Assembly (NCBI RefSeq): GCF_035958815.1
Contig: NZ_CP108383.1
Span: forward strand, 4,712,001 to 4,776,000
DNA length: 64,000 nt
Direction of reading: 5' to 3'
DNA from: Nocardia sp. NBC_01327
GTDB lineage: Bacteria; Actinomycetota; Actinomycetes; Mycobacteriales; Mycobacteriaceae
In this document: positions 1 to 8,513 of the stretch, one piece after another
How the letters are laid out: every line of letters begins with the position of its first letter
How positions within the stretch are numbered: position 1 is the stretch's first letter
Made by a program: the position numbers and the translations under genes
Notes under the pieces: generated by a model
What the model was told of the DNA's origin: nothing
Databases searched by the model: none
The model's input: the letters and a program-made list of their open reading frames with translations, nothing else

Positions 1-1
1 C

Positions 2-184
2 CAGTGGCTGTGGCCGGCGATCGAACGCCTCACACGTATCAGCGACTTCTCCGCCTGCCGCCCCCACCACTGCCGCTACCAGAATCATCCACAGCCTCTA
101 CACGCGGGAGTCGACGAGTACCTCGCCGCCGAAATCGGCACTCACGCAACGCCACTCAGCATGGTTCCGGGTACGGAGGGGTAG
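2..184 (+). CDS. C-terminal end of an unidentified protein, cut by the window edge
   Basis: An open frame enters from the left edge and stops at TAG 182-184, giving about 60 residues. It contains a Cys/His-rich stretch (SACRPHHCRYQNHPQ) that could bind a metal. The stop lies only 3 bases before the ATG of the DUF1173 gene, inside that gene's ribosome binding site, which suggests an operon. The competing frame starting at base 4 is arginine-rich and looks like a shadow. I do not recognise the family; an element gene like its neighbours is likely. Confidence 0.45.
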   Translation, partial: QWLWPAIERLTRISDFSACRPHHCRYQNHPQPLHAGVDEYLAAEIGTHATPLSMVPGTEG

Positions 185-187
185 GGG

Positions 188-1564
188 ATGTACGCGATCG
201 ACGATCAGATCATCGACCGGGCCCGCGTCGGCGACGACTACTTGCAGCCCTTGCTGGCGGCGGTGCACTGCAGCCCCCACCACCGTCCCCGATGTTTGTG
301 CAGCGCAAGCGAAACCGGTGGGGTCGATATGTACGTCGCCCGCATCAGTGGCCGATACGTGCTCAAACGCATGCCTGGCACCGGACCACATCATGCCTCC
401 GTATGCGCGTCCTACACCCAGCCGATGGAATTGACCGGCTTAGCGCCTCTGCTCGGCACCGCGATTCGTGAACAACCCAGCACTGGACTCACACGCCTCG
501 CGCTCGGATTCCCTATGGCCCGCAGCACAGGTCGCGCCGCGGCCCAGGCCGACACCGGTGGTATCGAGGCGCCGGGCGAGGTGGACGTCTCCAAGCTGTC
601 GTTGCGTGCATTGCTTCACTTTCTCTGGGACGAAGCCGAATTCGTTCGCTGGGTGCCGGCGATGTCGGGCAGGCGCAGCTGGCCCGCGATCCGCCGATAC
701 GTACTCATGGCAGCGGAAACGAAAACGACCAAAACCCGGGATCTATCCGAACTGCTCTGGGTACCCGAACCGTTCACCGTCGCCGCGAAAGCCGACATCG
801 CTGCCCGCCGCACCGCCGCGTTCGCCCGGCTGGTCGGTACCGGCAAGCACCGCAAGCTCATGCTCGCCCTCGGCGAAGTCAAGGACATCGCCCCTGCCCG
901 TTTCGGACGGCACAAGCTGCTGATCAAACACGCCCCCGACTGTCCGTTCATGATCGAGCCCGACACTTTCACCCACCTGCGCCACGCCTTCGCTACCGAA
1001 CTCGCACTGCGCCAGGCCCTTCCGGACTCCAAGCTGATCGTGCTGCTCACCTTCGGCGTCACAGCGGCCGGCGTGGCGGTCGCGGACCGCATCGCCCTGA
1101 TGAACGTGAGCACTGACTGGATCCCGTTCGAATCGGTCTTCGAGCACACCATGATCACCGGACTGATCGGCCACGGCCGCCGATTCACCAAATCCCTGCG
1201 CTACAACCAGCCCGCCACCAGCCCGCTCGCCTCGCTGGTACTCACCGACACCGACCCACCCACCGCCTGCTTCCTCGTCACAGCCACTACTACAGGACCA
1301 CCTCCGCAACCGGATCCGAATCTTCCTCTGAGGCAATGGATCTGGAACACCTCCGTTAACGCCATGCCCAGCATTCCACCGACCACGCGACACACCAGCA
1401 GAACTGACCTTGACCGGGCTCCGAGCCCACGCCACAACGCCGAGGAGGCACCCCACTCGACACCCACCAAGGAGGCACCGTCATGGCCGACACACCGCAC
1501 ACACCCGACGGACGATTCAATGAAGAACAGCTGCGCAACGACTTCCGCTTCTACCACTACATGA
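188..1564 (+). CDS. DUF1173 family protein
   Basis: A 458-residue protein. The N-terminal region has clustered cysteines (AVHCSP, RPRCLCSAS, later SVCASY), which fits DUF1173, a family of unknown function defined by conserved N-terminal cysteines and often found on actinobacterial plasmids and integrative elements. The start ATG follows GGAGGGGT closely. The last 80 residues are low complexity (Thr/Pro/Ser) and overlap the next gene by 82 bases in another frame, so they may contribute little to function. The cysteines suggest metal or redox binding, but no reaction is known. The element-type neighbours suggest a role in element biology. Family call is from the cysteine pattern, not a database search. 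Confidence 0.7.
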   Translation: MYAIDDQIIDRARVGDDYLQPLLAAVHCSPHHRPRCLCSASETGGVDMYVARISGRYVLKRMPGTGPHHASVCASYTQPMELTGLAPLLGTAIREQPSTGLTRLALGFPMARSTGRAAAQADTGGIEAPGEVDVSKLSLRALLHFLWDEAEFVRWVPAMSGRRSWPAIRRYVLMAAETKTTKTRDLSELLWVPEPFTVAAKADIAARRTAAFARLVGTGKHRKLMLALGEVKDIAPARFGRHKLLIKHAPDCPFMIEPDTFTHLRHAFATELALRQALPDSKLIVLLTFGVTAAGVAVADRIALMNVSTDWIPFESVFEHTMITGLIGHGRRFTKSLRYNQPATSPLASLVLTDTDPPTACFLVTATTTGPPPQPDPNLPLRQWIWNTSVNAMPSIPPTTRHTSRTDLDRAPSPRHNAEEAPHSTPTKEAPSWPTHRTHPTDDSMKNSCATTSASTTT

Positions 1565-3072
1565 TCGGGTCGCTGAACTGGGCGATTGTCTCCGAAACCG
1601 AACTGCAGCAGATCACCGAGCAGATCGACGCCATCACCGACCGTTGGCGCGCCGCCCCAGCCCCCTGGAACAACCACTGGGACCACCTAGCCACTGCAGC
1701 GCAACGCTGGGAGCAGAACCCAGAAAGCATGCAACAGATGCTCGACCAGATCGCGGGGGACTATACACGCACCGGCACCACCGATCTGGCCAATCCTATC
1801 CAAGTCCGAAACTTGCTGATGGCAGGCGAACTGGCCGAATCGCGACGTACCGACATGGGCATCGGCAGCGACTCGGGCTCCCCAGACCATATCGATTTCG
1901 TCTACGGATATCTGACGAGCTATCGCGCCGCCGGTCACACGAGCTGGGCGTCGCTGCCGAGCTGGTCGGCTGCGCGCCGATGGCTTATCGACCGGGCAGC
2001 AGCGACGGCCCCCGAGAGCCGGGTGGACATCACCATCACCGGACCCGACCCGCACAGTGGCGCCGCAGCACGACCTCTTATGACCGGGACCGACCTGACG
2101 GCAGGGGAGCTCGGTGACCAGCTACGCCATCTCGACCAATTGCTCGGTACCGCAGCGATTCCCGTCGACCCGTCCGCACAGTCCTGGCTCGACGACGTGC
2201 GCTACGACGTGCTGTGTGACGCGTATCGAAACACCCTGATCGACCATGCCAACCCGTGGGCGGTAGGCCGCCGATTCGAGCATCACCTACGCGCGGATGA
2301 CCTCTACACCGACATTGTCGACTTCACCGATCGAGCCGGGCTCTCTCGGACCGACCGTGGACCGGACATCGATGAGGAGCAGCCGGACACCGTCGGATCA
2401 CGCCTGGACGAGATCCGGCAAGGCGTTCGACAGAGCGACATCGATTGGATGACCCCGCCGCGAACCAGCACCTGGCTCGACGAAGCCGCCGACCAAGCCC
2501 AACAGCGCGTGGACGAGTTCACCCGAGGGGCCGGCAGATACAGGTACGGCAACCTCACACGCGCCGGCCACCTCATTCAGATCGGATTCGACGAGCACCA
2601 GTGGTACGCCCAGCGCATCCACACCGGCGAGGACGGCCGAACCACCGTCTACGACACCCCACCATCCCTCTATCGCTCCTGCGACGAATTAATAGCCGCA
2701 GCAGCCACATTCGAGGCCACACCAGGCCAACAACCAGCGCCGTACGTCTCGCTCCCAGACAGTGTGGTCCGGGAGATGCGGGCCTTCGAGCGCGACCTGA
2801 GCTCACTCGAACACGACGTCGCCACCGTGCGGGGGCTCCGTGATGCCCTGCGCACCGGCAGGCCGCATACCCTCCACCGCAACCAGCCGTCCACCGCACC
2901 TACGCCGCGACGAACCGGCAGCGCGATTAGTCGCGACGCCAACCGGATCACCCTGACTCAGACCCCCGGCAGCGAACGGCCCACGCCACCAGTACAACCG
3001 GCGAAACAAGCTCGGGCTAAACGCCGACAGCCGCCGAAATCAGGCGGCCGACCACGCCGACGACGGCTTTGA
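1483..3072 (+). CDS. Large hydrophilic protein of unknown function
   Basis: A 529-residue protein beginning at an ATG with a strong ribosome binding site (AAGGAGGCACCGTC). It has no signal peptide or membrane segment. The first 450 residues look globular, acidic and rich in Asp, Trp and Arg; the last 80 are a basic, Pro/Arg/Lys-rich tail ending in RPRRRRL, which could bind DNA or RNA. It overlaps the DUF1173 reading frame at its start and is followed 16 bases later by the zinc-ribbon gene, so the three are probably co-transcribed. I do not recognise a family. A structural or accessory protein of the element is the most I can suggest. Confidence 0.6.
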   Translation: MADTPHTPDGRFNEEQLRNDFRFYHYMIGSLNWAIVSETELQQITEQIDAITDRWRAAPAPWNNHWDHLATAAQRWEQNPESMQQMLDQIAGDYTRTGTTDLANPIQVRNLLMAGELAESRRTDMGIGSDSGSPDHIDFVYGYLTSYRAAGHTSWASLPSWSAARRWLIDRAAATAPESRVDITITGPDPHSGAAARPLMTGTDLTAGELGDQLRHLDQLLGTAAIPVDPSAQSWLDDVRYDVLCDAYRNTLIDHANPWAVGRRFEHHLRADDLYTDIVDFTDRAGLSRTDRGPDIDEEQPDTVGSRLDEIRQGVRQSDIDWMTPPRTSTWLDEAADQAQQRVDEFTRGAGRYRYGNLTRAGHLIQIGFDEHQWYAQRIHTGEDGRTTVYDTPPSLYRSCDELIAAAATFEATPGQQPAPYVSLPDSVVREMRAFERDLSSLEHDVATVRGLRDALRTGRPHTLHRNQPSTAPTPRRTGSAISRDANRITLTQTPGSERPTPPVQPAKQARAKRRQPPKSGGRPRRRRL

Positions 3073-3088
3073 TCACGGGAGCGCCGCC

Positions 3089-4387
3089 ATGAGCACCTCG
3101 ATCCCGTCCTCGGGCAACCCCACCGAAGCTGATGCCATCCGCACGATCCGCACCCTGGTCGCAGCCCAGGACCTCCGTGCCGCGAAAGCGCAACTGCGCC
3201 AACTGCAAGCCGGCACCGATGATGCGACGTGGGCGATGATCGTCGAGATCGCCAACACCCTGCGATTCAAGACCCCCACCGTCGCGGTCACGAAACTGCG
3301 CAACCTCTGGCGCCACAACGAACAATTCCGGCCCCTCATCGAAGCGTGCGTGCCGAAATCCGGAGAACGCCAGTACATTCCCGAACCACCGCCCGCCAGG
3401 GCCGACAACGGACCGATCGTCCCACGAGCGAGCAAAGTCAGCCGGGACATCGACCCGGACAAACGCATTGCACCGAACAAGAGAAGCCGCACCTCCAACA
3501 CGAAGATCATCGACGACTACGAGAAGGCCCTGACCCGAGATGAACGCGACGACCCAGGCGTGGCACGCGCGGAACTGATCGTTGACCGGCACGACTACGA
3601 CGTCGACGCCCTGATCCACGTGTCCACCACGCTGTGTGTGTCCTGTCGGCTGGAACGCGCTGCCATCGACCGGCACACCGAACGCGCCCAGGCCGGACGA
3701 GGCGACGACGGCCTGTGCGGCGAATGCCGCAGCCTCGGCCGCTCCGGGCTGCCCGAACTTCCACCAGGACATACCCTCACCGATCAGTTGCACGGGCGCC
3801 TCGAATACCTGGCCGAACACTTCCCTACGGACGGACGTGGCATCTTCCGGCAGGAGTGGCGCTACGCCGACCGACATGCAAAGCCCATCATCAGCGCCTG
3901 GGTACAAAGCCACACCGACCCTGACCCGGCGCCAACACCCGCCCCGGCAGTTTCCGGCAGCTTCAACGACTGGTGCGACCATTGCGGCGAATTTCGCTAC
4001 ATGGCCGATCGCTACAACAGACTGTGTTTCGACTGCGACCCGCGCTCCAAGCAGTCAGGCTTCCAAGCTGGGGACATCGAAGCCCGGCACAGCCGCTACG
4101 CAAAGGAGATCAGCGGCGCAAGGCAAGAGTCCGGAGCGCGACGCTCGTCGGACGCAGCGCAAAATAGACCAGCCGCCGAAGAATCCCGCACGCAGGGACA
4201 AGCGTCGTCTTCAGCCGAACCCAACGGCGTAGCAGCAAAGCCGGATGCCGGCGTTCCGTCGCCCGATCGCCGGAAGAAGCTGGTCGAGAGCGCCCGCGAA
4301 AAGGCCAGAGCTACTGCGCAAGAGCGGCGACGGGCGATATCTCGTCTGCCAAAGGCAGCAGCTGTGCGGACGCGTCGTCAGCGCTAG
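3089..4387 (+). CDS. Double zinc-ribbon protein of unknown function
   Basis: A 432-residue protein with an ATG start behind GGGAG. It carries two CxxC-based ribbons: the first near residues 181-210 (CVSCR, then GLCGEC), the second near 295-320 (CDHCGEF, then CFDCD). The C-terminal 100 residues are disordered, rich in Ala, Arg, Ser and Gln, and end in a basic cluster (RTRRQR), typical of a nucleic-acid-binding tail. It is last in the operon with the DUF1173 gene. Zinc ribbons of this sort occur in DNA-handling and transcription-associated proteins, but there is no enzyme motif and I assign no function. Confidence 0.6.
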   Translation: MSTSIPSSGNPTEADAIRTIRTLVAAQDLRAAKAQLRQLQAGTDDATWAMIVEIANTLRFKTPTVAVTKLRNLWRHNEQFRPLIEACVPKSGERQYIPEPPPARADNGPIVPRASKVSRDIDPDKRIAPNKRSRTSNTKIIDDYEKALTRDERDDPGVARAELIVDRHDYDVDALIHVSTTLCVSCRLERAAIDRHTERAQAGRGDDGLCGECRSLGRSGLPELPPGHTLTDQLHGRLEYLAEHFPTDGRGIFRQEWRYADRHAKPIISAWVQSHTDPDPAPTPAPAVSGSFNDWCDHCGEFRYMADRYNRLCFDCDPRSKQSGFQAGDIEARHSRYAKEISGARQESGARRSSDAAQNRPAAEESRTQGQASSSAEPNGVAAKPDAGVPSPDRRKKLVESAREKARATAQERRRAISRLPKAAAVRTRRQR

Positions 4388-4745
4388 AACGCGATCCCAC
4401 GGCGTGCCGTGCGCATCCGCTGCGGTAACCGTCCATTTCGTCGTCGAAGATTTGCACGCGGACCCAGCAAATTGACGCAGTACGGCGAGTGGCCCCGTCT
4501 CGGCGGCGCCGGTTCTCTCTCGCGCGGAGCGGGCAACCTCGGGATGTAGACCGAGTCAGGCGGAAGAAGGGGTGTCACCGGTGCAGACGGCGATCCGATC
4601 CGCCCCGGCACTGACCAGACGCGTTGGAACACCTCCGACTCGCAACCGTCCAGATTCGGGTACAGCAGCCGCCATCAGGGCACTAGCGACACGCTCGGGA
4701 ATCGTTCACACTCACGAAGGGCGCGTGTGGTCACACCTGTCGACG
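4388..4745. other. Intergenic region, no gene seen
   Basis: About 360 bases between the end of the plus-strand operon and the convergent gene ending at 4746. The short frames here have no convincing ribosome binding site or protein-like composition. I see no clear terminator hairpin. Confidence 0.5.
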
Positions 4746-5063
4746 TCACCGTACGACGACTACCCGGATGCGGCGGTCTCCACTGACCACCATGTGCTGG
4801 CTAGCTGGTAGGTGCCTGCTGCTCGGCACGACGATCACATCTACGTCGGGCCCGCCTGCAGCACGGGTTAATGCCGCTATGGTCTGCTCGTCGTCGGAAG
4901 TAGCCAAATAGGTTCCACCCCAAAGATATCCTTGCTCCTCGGCCCAGATGCGGATCACCATTCCGATAGACTCCGGGTCTACACCGGCCGGAATCCGCTC
5001 GCGGTTCATGTAGCCCAGCGCCTTCTGCTGAGCTGGTGGACAGGGCTTGCGCTGCGGCAACAT
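4746..5063 (-). CDS. Serine-recombinase-like domain protein without catalytic serine
   Basis: A 105-residue protein. The start is set at the internal ATG at 5063, which has GGAGG nine bases upstream; the longer frame to 5108 lacks a site. The layout follows a resolvase N-terminal domain: a strand at LGYMNRERI, a helix ending IWAEEQGYL, then DVDVIVVPSSRHLP, comparable to the strand and loop preceding the resolvase core. The catalytic serine of the usual RVS motif is missing, as is the DNA-binding half. Two similar genes lie at 6182-6538 and 6535-6981. Actinomycetes carry many such short recombinase-like proteins of unknown role. A regulatory or scaffold role is a guess. Confidence 0.5.
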   Translation of the reverse strand: MLPQRKPCPPAQQKALGYMNRERIPAGVDPESIGMVIRIWAEEQGYLWGGTYLATSDDEQTIAALTRAAGGPDVDVIVVPSSRHLPASQHMVVSGDRRIRVVVVR

Positions 5064-5114
5064 AGCTAGTGACCTCCAAGCCATTGAGCGGGAGTGAACG
5101 AATTCCATGGCAGA

Positions 5115-5312
5115 TCAAGGCAGGTGAAGCTCGGCCGCTGCGAGGATCCTGCAGTCGCGGGTGTGCCCGTCGTGCAGTTCTTGCAACTGTTGCGCGCGAC
5201 GTGCGGTCATGCCTTGGGGTTCGGCCTGGCACAGGTACTCGGCCATCTCGCCGTCGGCGTGCACGAAGAGATTGGCGGGGGTCGGCGGTGAGCGGTGCGT
5301 TTGCTCGGACAT
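5115..5312 (-). CDS. Small hypothetical protein
   Basis: A 65-residue protein with an ATG start preceded by AGGAGCAGGCC. It is hydrophilic, has one Cys, and has no recognisable motif; residues 35-55 look helical (TARRAQQLQELHD). It sits between the resolvase-like gene and a frameshifted gene on the same strand, so it is probably part of a small minus-strand operon running from about 6075 to 4746. The family is unknown. Confidence 0.4.
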   Translation of the reverse strand: MSEQTHRSPPTPANLFVHADGEMAEYLCQAEPQGMTARRAQQLQELHDGHTRDCRILAAAELHLP

Positions 5313-5330
5313 GGCCTGCTCCTGAGCGGG

Positions 5331-5797
5331 TTAGGAACTGAGTTGGGTGGCCGCCATCTGCAGTGCGGTCACCACCGCGACGAGAGGCTGCCGGGCGGGG
5401 CCGTCCGGGGTGTACAGCCAGCTACGCAGGCTGATGCCGGGGTGGGGAGCGCGAGCGGTATCGGTGCGAGGATCGCCACGACCGGCAGCCGCAGTATGGA
5501 CAGCAACAATCTGCGGGAGCTGAATGACTCCGGCATGCCTTCGGTCAGGAACACCCACCGCTCGCCGACCGCGAACACGGGCACTGTTCCGGCCGCCAGC
5601 AGTCGGTAGGCGGCCACGGCGAGCGGGCGCGGTGCGACCACCCCTGCCATATCAGGGCCGGTCGCGGCGACGATGCGACCATGGTCGGGATGCCGGAACG
5701 CATTCAGCGCGAACAACTCCCGGTATGTCTGACACCGTTGCTCGATCATCCCATCGGCGTCACGCGCGTCGTAGACAGCGTCAATCAGAGAAGACAT
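5331..5797 (-). pseudogene. Frameshifted gene for an accessory protein of unknown function
   Basis: The 5' part starts at ATG 5797 behind AAGGGG and encodes MSSLIDAVYDARDADG and onward through GERWVFLTEGMPE. Near 5488-5492 the coding sense moves to another frame (AAGRGDPRTDT, then SWLYTPDGPARQP) and ends at 5331. Adding one base there restores a continuous protein of 155 residues, and the total length is one base short of a multiple of three. Without repair, the first frame runs into low-quality sequence ending at 5369. This is either a real inactivating deletion or a sequence error. I do not recognise the family. Confidence 0.6.
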
Positions 5798-5808
5798 CGG
5801 CAGCCCCT

Positions 5809-6075
5809 TCAACTCGCCGAGGCAACGACGGCCCAGCTCGTGGTCGGCCGAGTACCGGCGGCCGGGCTCACCGCGCGAGCATGGTGACCAGTGCGCGGTG
5901 CGATGCGTTCTTCTTGCTCGATGCGGGCAGTGATGCGCTGCACCGACCAGCACTCCCTATCGCGCTCTCTGCGGGGGTGAGCGGGTTCCCCGGGTGCGGT
6001 GTGCCACATCTGGAGCAGCCACATCACCGCGCTACCCACGCCGATGCCGACCAAGAACAACACGAATGCAGACAT
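5809..6075 (-). CDS. Small single-span membrane protein
   Basis: An 88-residue protein. The start is placed at ATG 6075, which has an excellent AGGAGG site eight bases upstream; a longer frame to 6153 has none. Residues 2-22 (SAFVLFLVGIGVGSAVMWLL) form one membrane segment, followed by a charged cytoplasmic tail with one Cys. It ends 11 bases before the start of the frameshifted gene, so the two are co-transcribed. The function is unknown. Confidence 0.6.
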   Translation of the reverse strand: MSAFVLFLVGIGVGSAVMWLLQMWHTAPGEPAHPRRERDRECWSVQRITARIEQEERIAPRTGHHARAVSPAAGTRPTTSWAVVASAS

Positions 6076-6181
6076 TGGTAAGACCCTCCTCATATAGCGA
6101 AAAGCGTTATAAGACAACAAAATCGCTGTGCGGAATACCTCCCATAGGGGCATAGCGCACAGGTTCCGTCACGCTTGGGGT

Positions 6182-6538
6182 TCATCGGCTACAACCTGAG
6201 CCCGGCAGAAACGCCGATCGGCTTTTGGTCCCCTCGCGTGGCCAGCGTCCGAGCGGCTTGAGCGACCAAACATCCACGTCGCGCCGCGCCGCATCCATCC
6301 ACCCCGTCAGATGCACTATGTGAGGTACCAGCAGACACGTGATTCCTGACGGCGCGAAGGTGACCAGCAGCCGGGCGAACTCAGTGTCGGTGTCGGTTAC
6401 CCGGACGCCGCGCAGATCGAATGCGAGATGAGCTGCGAGCCTGCGGATCTCGTTCACGTGCTCGCTGGTGTGGGCACCGGAGCGGTCGCACCGGAGGAAG
6501 CCGTACGCCAAGGGGGCTCGGACTCCGCCGGTCGTCAC
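6182..6538 (-). CDS. Serine-recombinase-like domain protein, GTG start
   Basis: A 118-residue protein starting at GTG 6538, which overlaps the stop of the upstream gene in a GTGA arrangement, so the two are translationally coupled. It keeps the recombinase-like layout: PLAYGFLRCDRSG at the N-terminus, a helix near NEIRRLAAHL, and ITCLLVPHIVHLTGW. The serine expected after the YxR motif is replaced (RCDRSG) and there is no DNA-binding domain. It is a diverged sister of the next gene and of 4746-5063. Confidence 0.55.
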   Translation of the reverse strand: MTTGGVRAPLAYGFLRCDRSGAHTSEHVNEIRRLAAHLAFDLRGVRVTDTDTEFARLLVTFAPSGITCLLVPHIVHLTGWMDAARRDVDVWSLKPLGRWPREGTKSRSAFLPGSGCSR

Positions 6539-6981
6539 AGCGCGACCTCGCACACTTGTGCAGCGGCGCGTCGGGCGAGAATGTCGAGGAGACATGTATG
6601 GGGCACCGCCATTCCGGACATGTGCCCGCAGACGGTGATCACAGTGTGGGCTTCGGATCGGCGGCATTCCTGCACTAGATCGAGAAATGCAGGTGGGACA
6701 GTCGTCGAGTGTGGTGCCGGTTCCAAGAAGACGGCAGCCAACTGGCATCCCAGCTGGAAGGCGGCAGTCACCAGTCTTTGCTCGCCAAGGATCAGGGCAA
6801 CGCTATCGAGTAGATCGACTCGCAGGTATCCGTACGCGAGCGGCAGGGGATCGAGGGCGCGGTCGTTGGCACGAGCAGCTTGAATCGCGTCCTCGGGCGA
6901 GTGGCTCCTGCCGTCGGGCGGGACACCACTGGTTCGAAGCGATTCGCTGGTCAGCCGCGTGGCTATGGTTGGTGCAGCCAT
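6535..6981 (-). CDS. Serine-recombinase-like domain protein
   Basis: A 148-residue protein, first gene of the coupled pair. An N-terminal tail of about 50 residues precedes PLAYGYLRVDLLDS, which matches the start of a resolvase domain (AYxRVS) with Asp in place of Ser. It continues with a helix and HTVITVCGHMSG. Without the catalytic Ser it should not cut DNA. Its start lies 240 bases from the divergent XRE gene, with a palindrome between them that could serve both. Function unknown. Confidence 0.55.
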   Translation of the reverse strand: MAAPTIATRLTSESLRTSGVPPDGRSHSPEDAIQAARANDRALDPLPLAYGYLRVDLLDSVALILGEQRLVTAAFQLGCQLAAVFLEPAPHSTTVPPAFLDLVQECRRSEAHTVITVCGHMSGMAVPHTCLLDILARRAAAQVCEVAL

Positions 6982-7133
6982 TTCTGATCAACTCCCTTGC
7001 AAGGCAACCTATCTCGGCTAATACGCCATCTCGGTTGAGCTCGGGCGGTCTGTTGGTAATCGTGAAAATTTGGCCCGGCTCAGCTATTTGGCAGGCAATG
7101 TAATCTGCGCCACAATCGTGTCTACAGATTAGT

Positions 7134-7147
7134 ATGTAAATTTACAT
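7134..7147. promoter_or_regulatory. 14-bp palindrome in the divergent promoter region
   Basis: ATGTAAATTTACAT is a perfect AT-rich palindrome in GC-rich surroundings, 76 bases before the XRE gene start and 150 bases from the divergent recombinase-like pair. It is a plausible operator for the XRE regulator or another dimeric repressor. No binding data. Confidence 0.45.
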
Positions 7148-7222
7148 CCAGCAATACATAGCCTGATTGGCCACGGTCCGCGCGCTATGGTGCTGACGAC
7201 TGCCGTAAACATGGAGGACAGA

Positions 7223-8092
7223 GTGACTGAGACGGGTAGGCGATCTGATCCCAACGCGCTTCGGTTCCTGATCGGCCGGGAACTCAAGGACGCTCGCGAA
7301 AGTGCTCGGATGTCGCAAAAACAGGCCGGCGAGAAGATCGACTGCACCGCAACGAAGATCAACTACTTGGAGACCGGCAAATCGACGCAGCAGCCGACCG
7401 AGGTGGCCGTCCTGTTGGAGGCATTCGGGGCCGATCGCACGCACATAGAACGGGTCTCCGCCCTGGCCGGACAGGCGGACCAAGCCACGTGGTGGGCGCC
7501 TTTCGGTCCAGTTTTTCCGAACTGGTTCAAGACTTTCGTCGGCCTCGAAGGGCTAGCCGAGAGTCAGGACTGCTACACCTCCCTACATCTCCCGGGGCAG
7601 ATGCAAACGCCTGAATACGCAGCCGCTCTGCTGGAGGGCCACTTGCGAGTCGCGCCTGCAGACGCACCGCAGGTGGTCCGTGGGCGAATGGCCCGTCACC
7701 GCCTCACCGGCGAACATCCGCTGCGTATGCGGGTCGTGATGGAGGAGTACGTCCTCGATCGAATTGCAGGCGGCCCGCAGGTCATGAAGCCGCAGTTCGA
7801 GCACTTGCTGGAGCTGGCTGTGCTCCCGAATGTAGAGCTCCACGTCATGCCCGTCGATGTAGCCGTACATGATGGCCTTGACGGTGACTTCATCGTTCTG
7901 AACTTCGAGTCTGCCCGAAGTATCGGATACATCGAATACCCCGCTGGCGCTCTATATGTCCAGGAGGAGGACCAGGTCGAGCTGTATAAAATGGCCATTG
8001 ACCGGATGTGCGCCGCCGCGCTGTCCGAGTCCGACTCGGTTGATGCGATCGAGAGTCGGCTGGTAGCACTGGAGCATAGGAGCAACCGATGA
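7223..8092 (+). CDS. XRE-family transcriptional regulator with DUF5753 domain
   Basis: Residues 10-70 form an XRE helix-turn-helix (SARMSQKQAGEKIDCTATKI, then NYLETGK); the rest matches the DUF5753 effector-like domain, with WWAPFGPVFPNWFKTFVGLE and LPGQMQTPEYAAALLEG typical of that family. The start is placed at GTG 7223, five bases after GGAGG; upstream starts at 7187 and 7211 are possible. The stop overlaps the ATG of the DUF397 gene (ATGA), the standard pairing in actinomycetes, where the two are thought to act together in regulation. It probably regulates its own region. Confidence 0.9.
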   Translation: MTETGRRSDPNALRFLIGRELKDARESARMSQKQAGEKIDCTATKINYLETGKSTQQPTEVAVLLEAFGADRTHIERVSALAGQADQATWWAPFGPVFPNWFKTFVGLEGLAESQDCYTSLHLPGQMQTPEYAAALLEGHLRVAPADAPQVVRGRMARHRLTGEHPLRMRVVMEEYVLDRIAGGPQVMKPQFEHLLELAVLPNVELHVMPVDVAVHDGLDGDFIVLNFESARSIGYIEYPAGALYVQEEDQVELYKMAIDRMCAAALSESDSVDAIESRLVALEHRSNR

Positions 8093-8418
8093 GCACCGTA
8101 GACCGCCTGGCATGGCGGACCTCCAGTTACAGCGGCAACGGTGAAGGCTGCGTCGATGTTGCCCCGACTCCGTCGACGGTGTTCGTCAGGCATGCCAAAC
8201 ACCATGGCCAGGGCACCATCGCGTTCACGGCTGAACAGTGGTCAGACTTTGTTCAGGAGGTCTTGGCGGGTCGTCCCAGCCGTAGTGGTGCCGTTGGCGT
8301 TACGTGCGATACTCCTGACACGGTCGTCTCATCCGGTGATGTTCGTTTGCGGTTCAACGAGATTGAGTGGTCGGCGTTCGTAGCGGGGGCGACCGACGGC
8401 GAATTCGACTTCCAGTAA
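8089..8418 (+). CDS. DUF397 domain protein
   Basis: A 109-residue partner of the XRE/DUF5753 regulator, overlapping it by four bases. Residues 8-60 carry the DUF397 signature: WRTSSYSGNGEGCVDVAP, VRHAKH, FTAEQWSDFVQEVLAG. The C-terminal part repeats the last element (FNEIEWSAFVAGATDGEFD), suggesting a partial second unit. DUF397 proteins are usually about 60-70 residues, so this is a long version. Confidence 0.88.
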   Translation: MSTVDRLAWRTSSYSGNGEGCVDVAPTPSTVFVRHAKHHGQGTIAFTAEQWSDFVQEVLAGRPSRSGAVGVTCDTPDTVVSSGDVRLRFNEIEWSAFVAGATDGEFDFQ

Positions 8419-8460
8419 CTCCTGGCGACATCTCATCTAGGTTCCTCAGAAGTCTTGGCG

Positions 8461-8513
8461 GAGTCTCAAATGATTGGCGGTGATTTGGCGGATCCGCCAA
8501 CATTCTGAGACTC
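8461..8513. terminator. Nested inverted repeats between convergent genes
   Basis: Outer arms GAGTCTCA (8461-8468) and TGAGACTC (8506-8513) enclose the palindrome TTGGCGGATCCGCCAA (8485-8500). The structure lies between the convergent DUF397 gene and the nuclease-like gene, reaching the stop codon of the latter. It could act as a terminator for both strands; there is no U-tract. Confidence 0.5.

Noticed and set aside
4..471. Arg/Pro-rich frame at the left edge
   Set aside because: Composition is typical of a shadow frame in GC-rich DNA; the frame ending at 184 and the DUF1173 gene explain the region.
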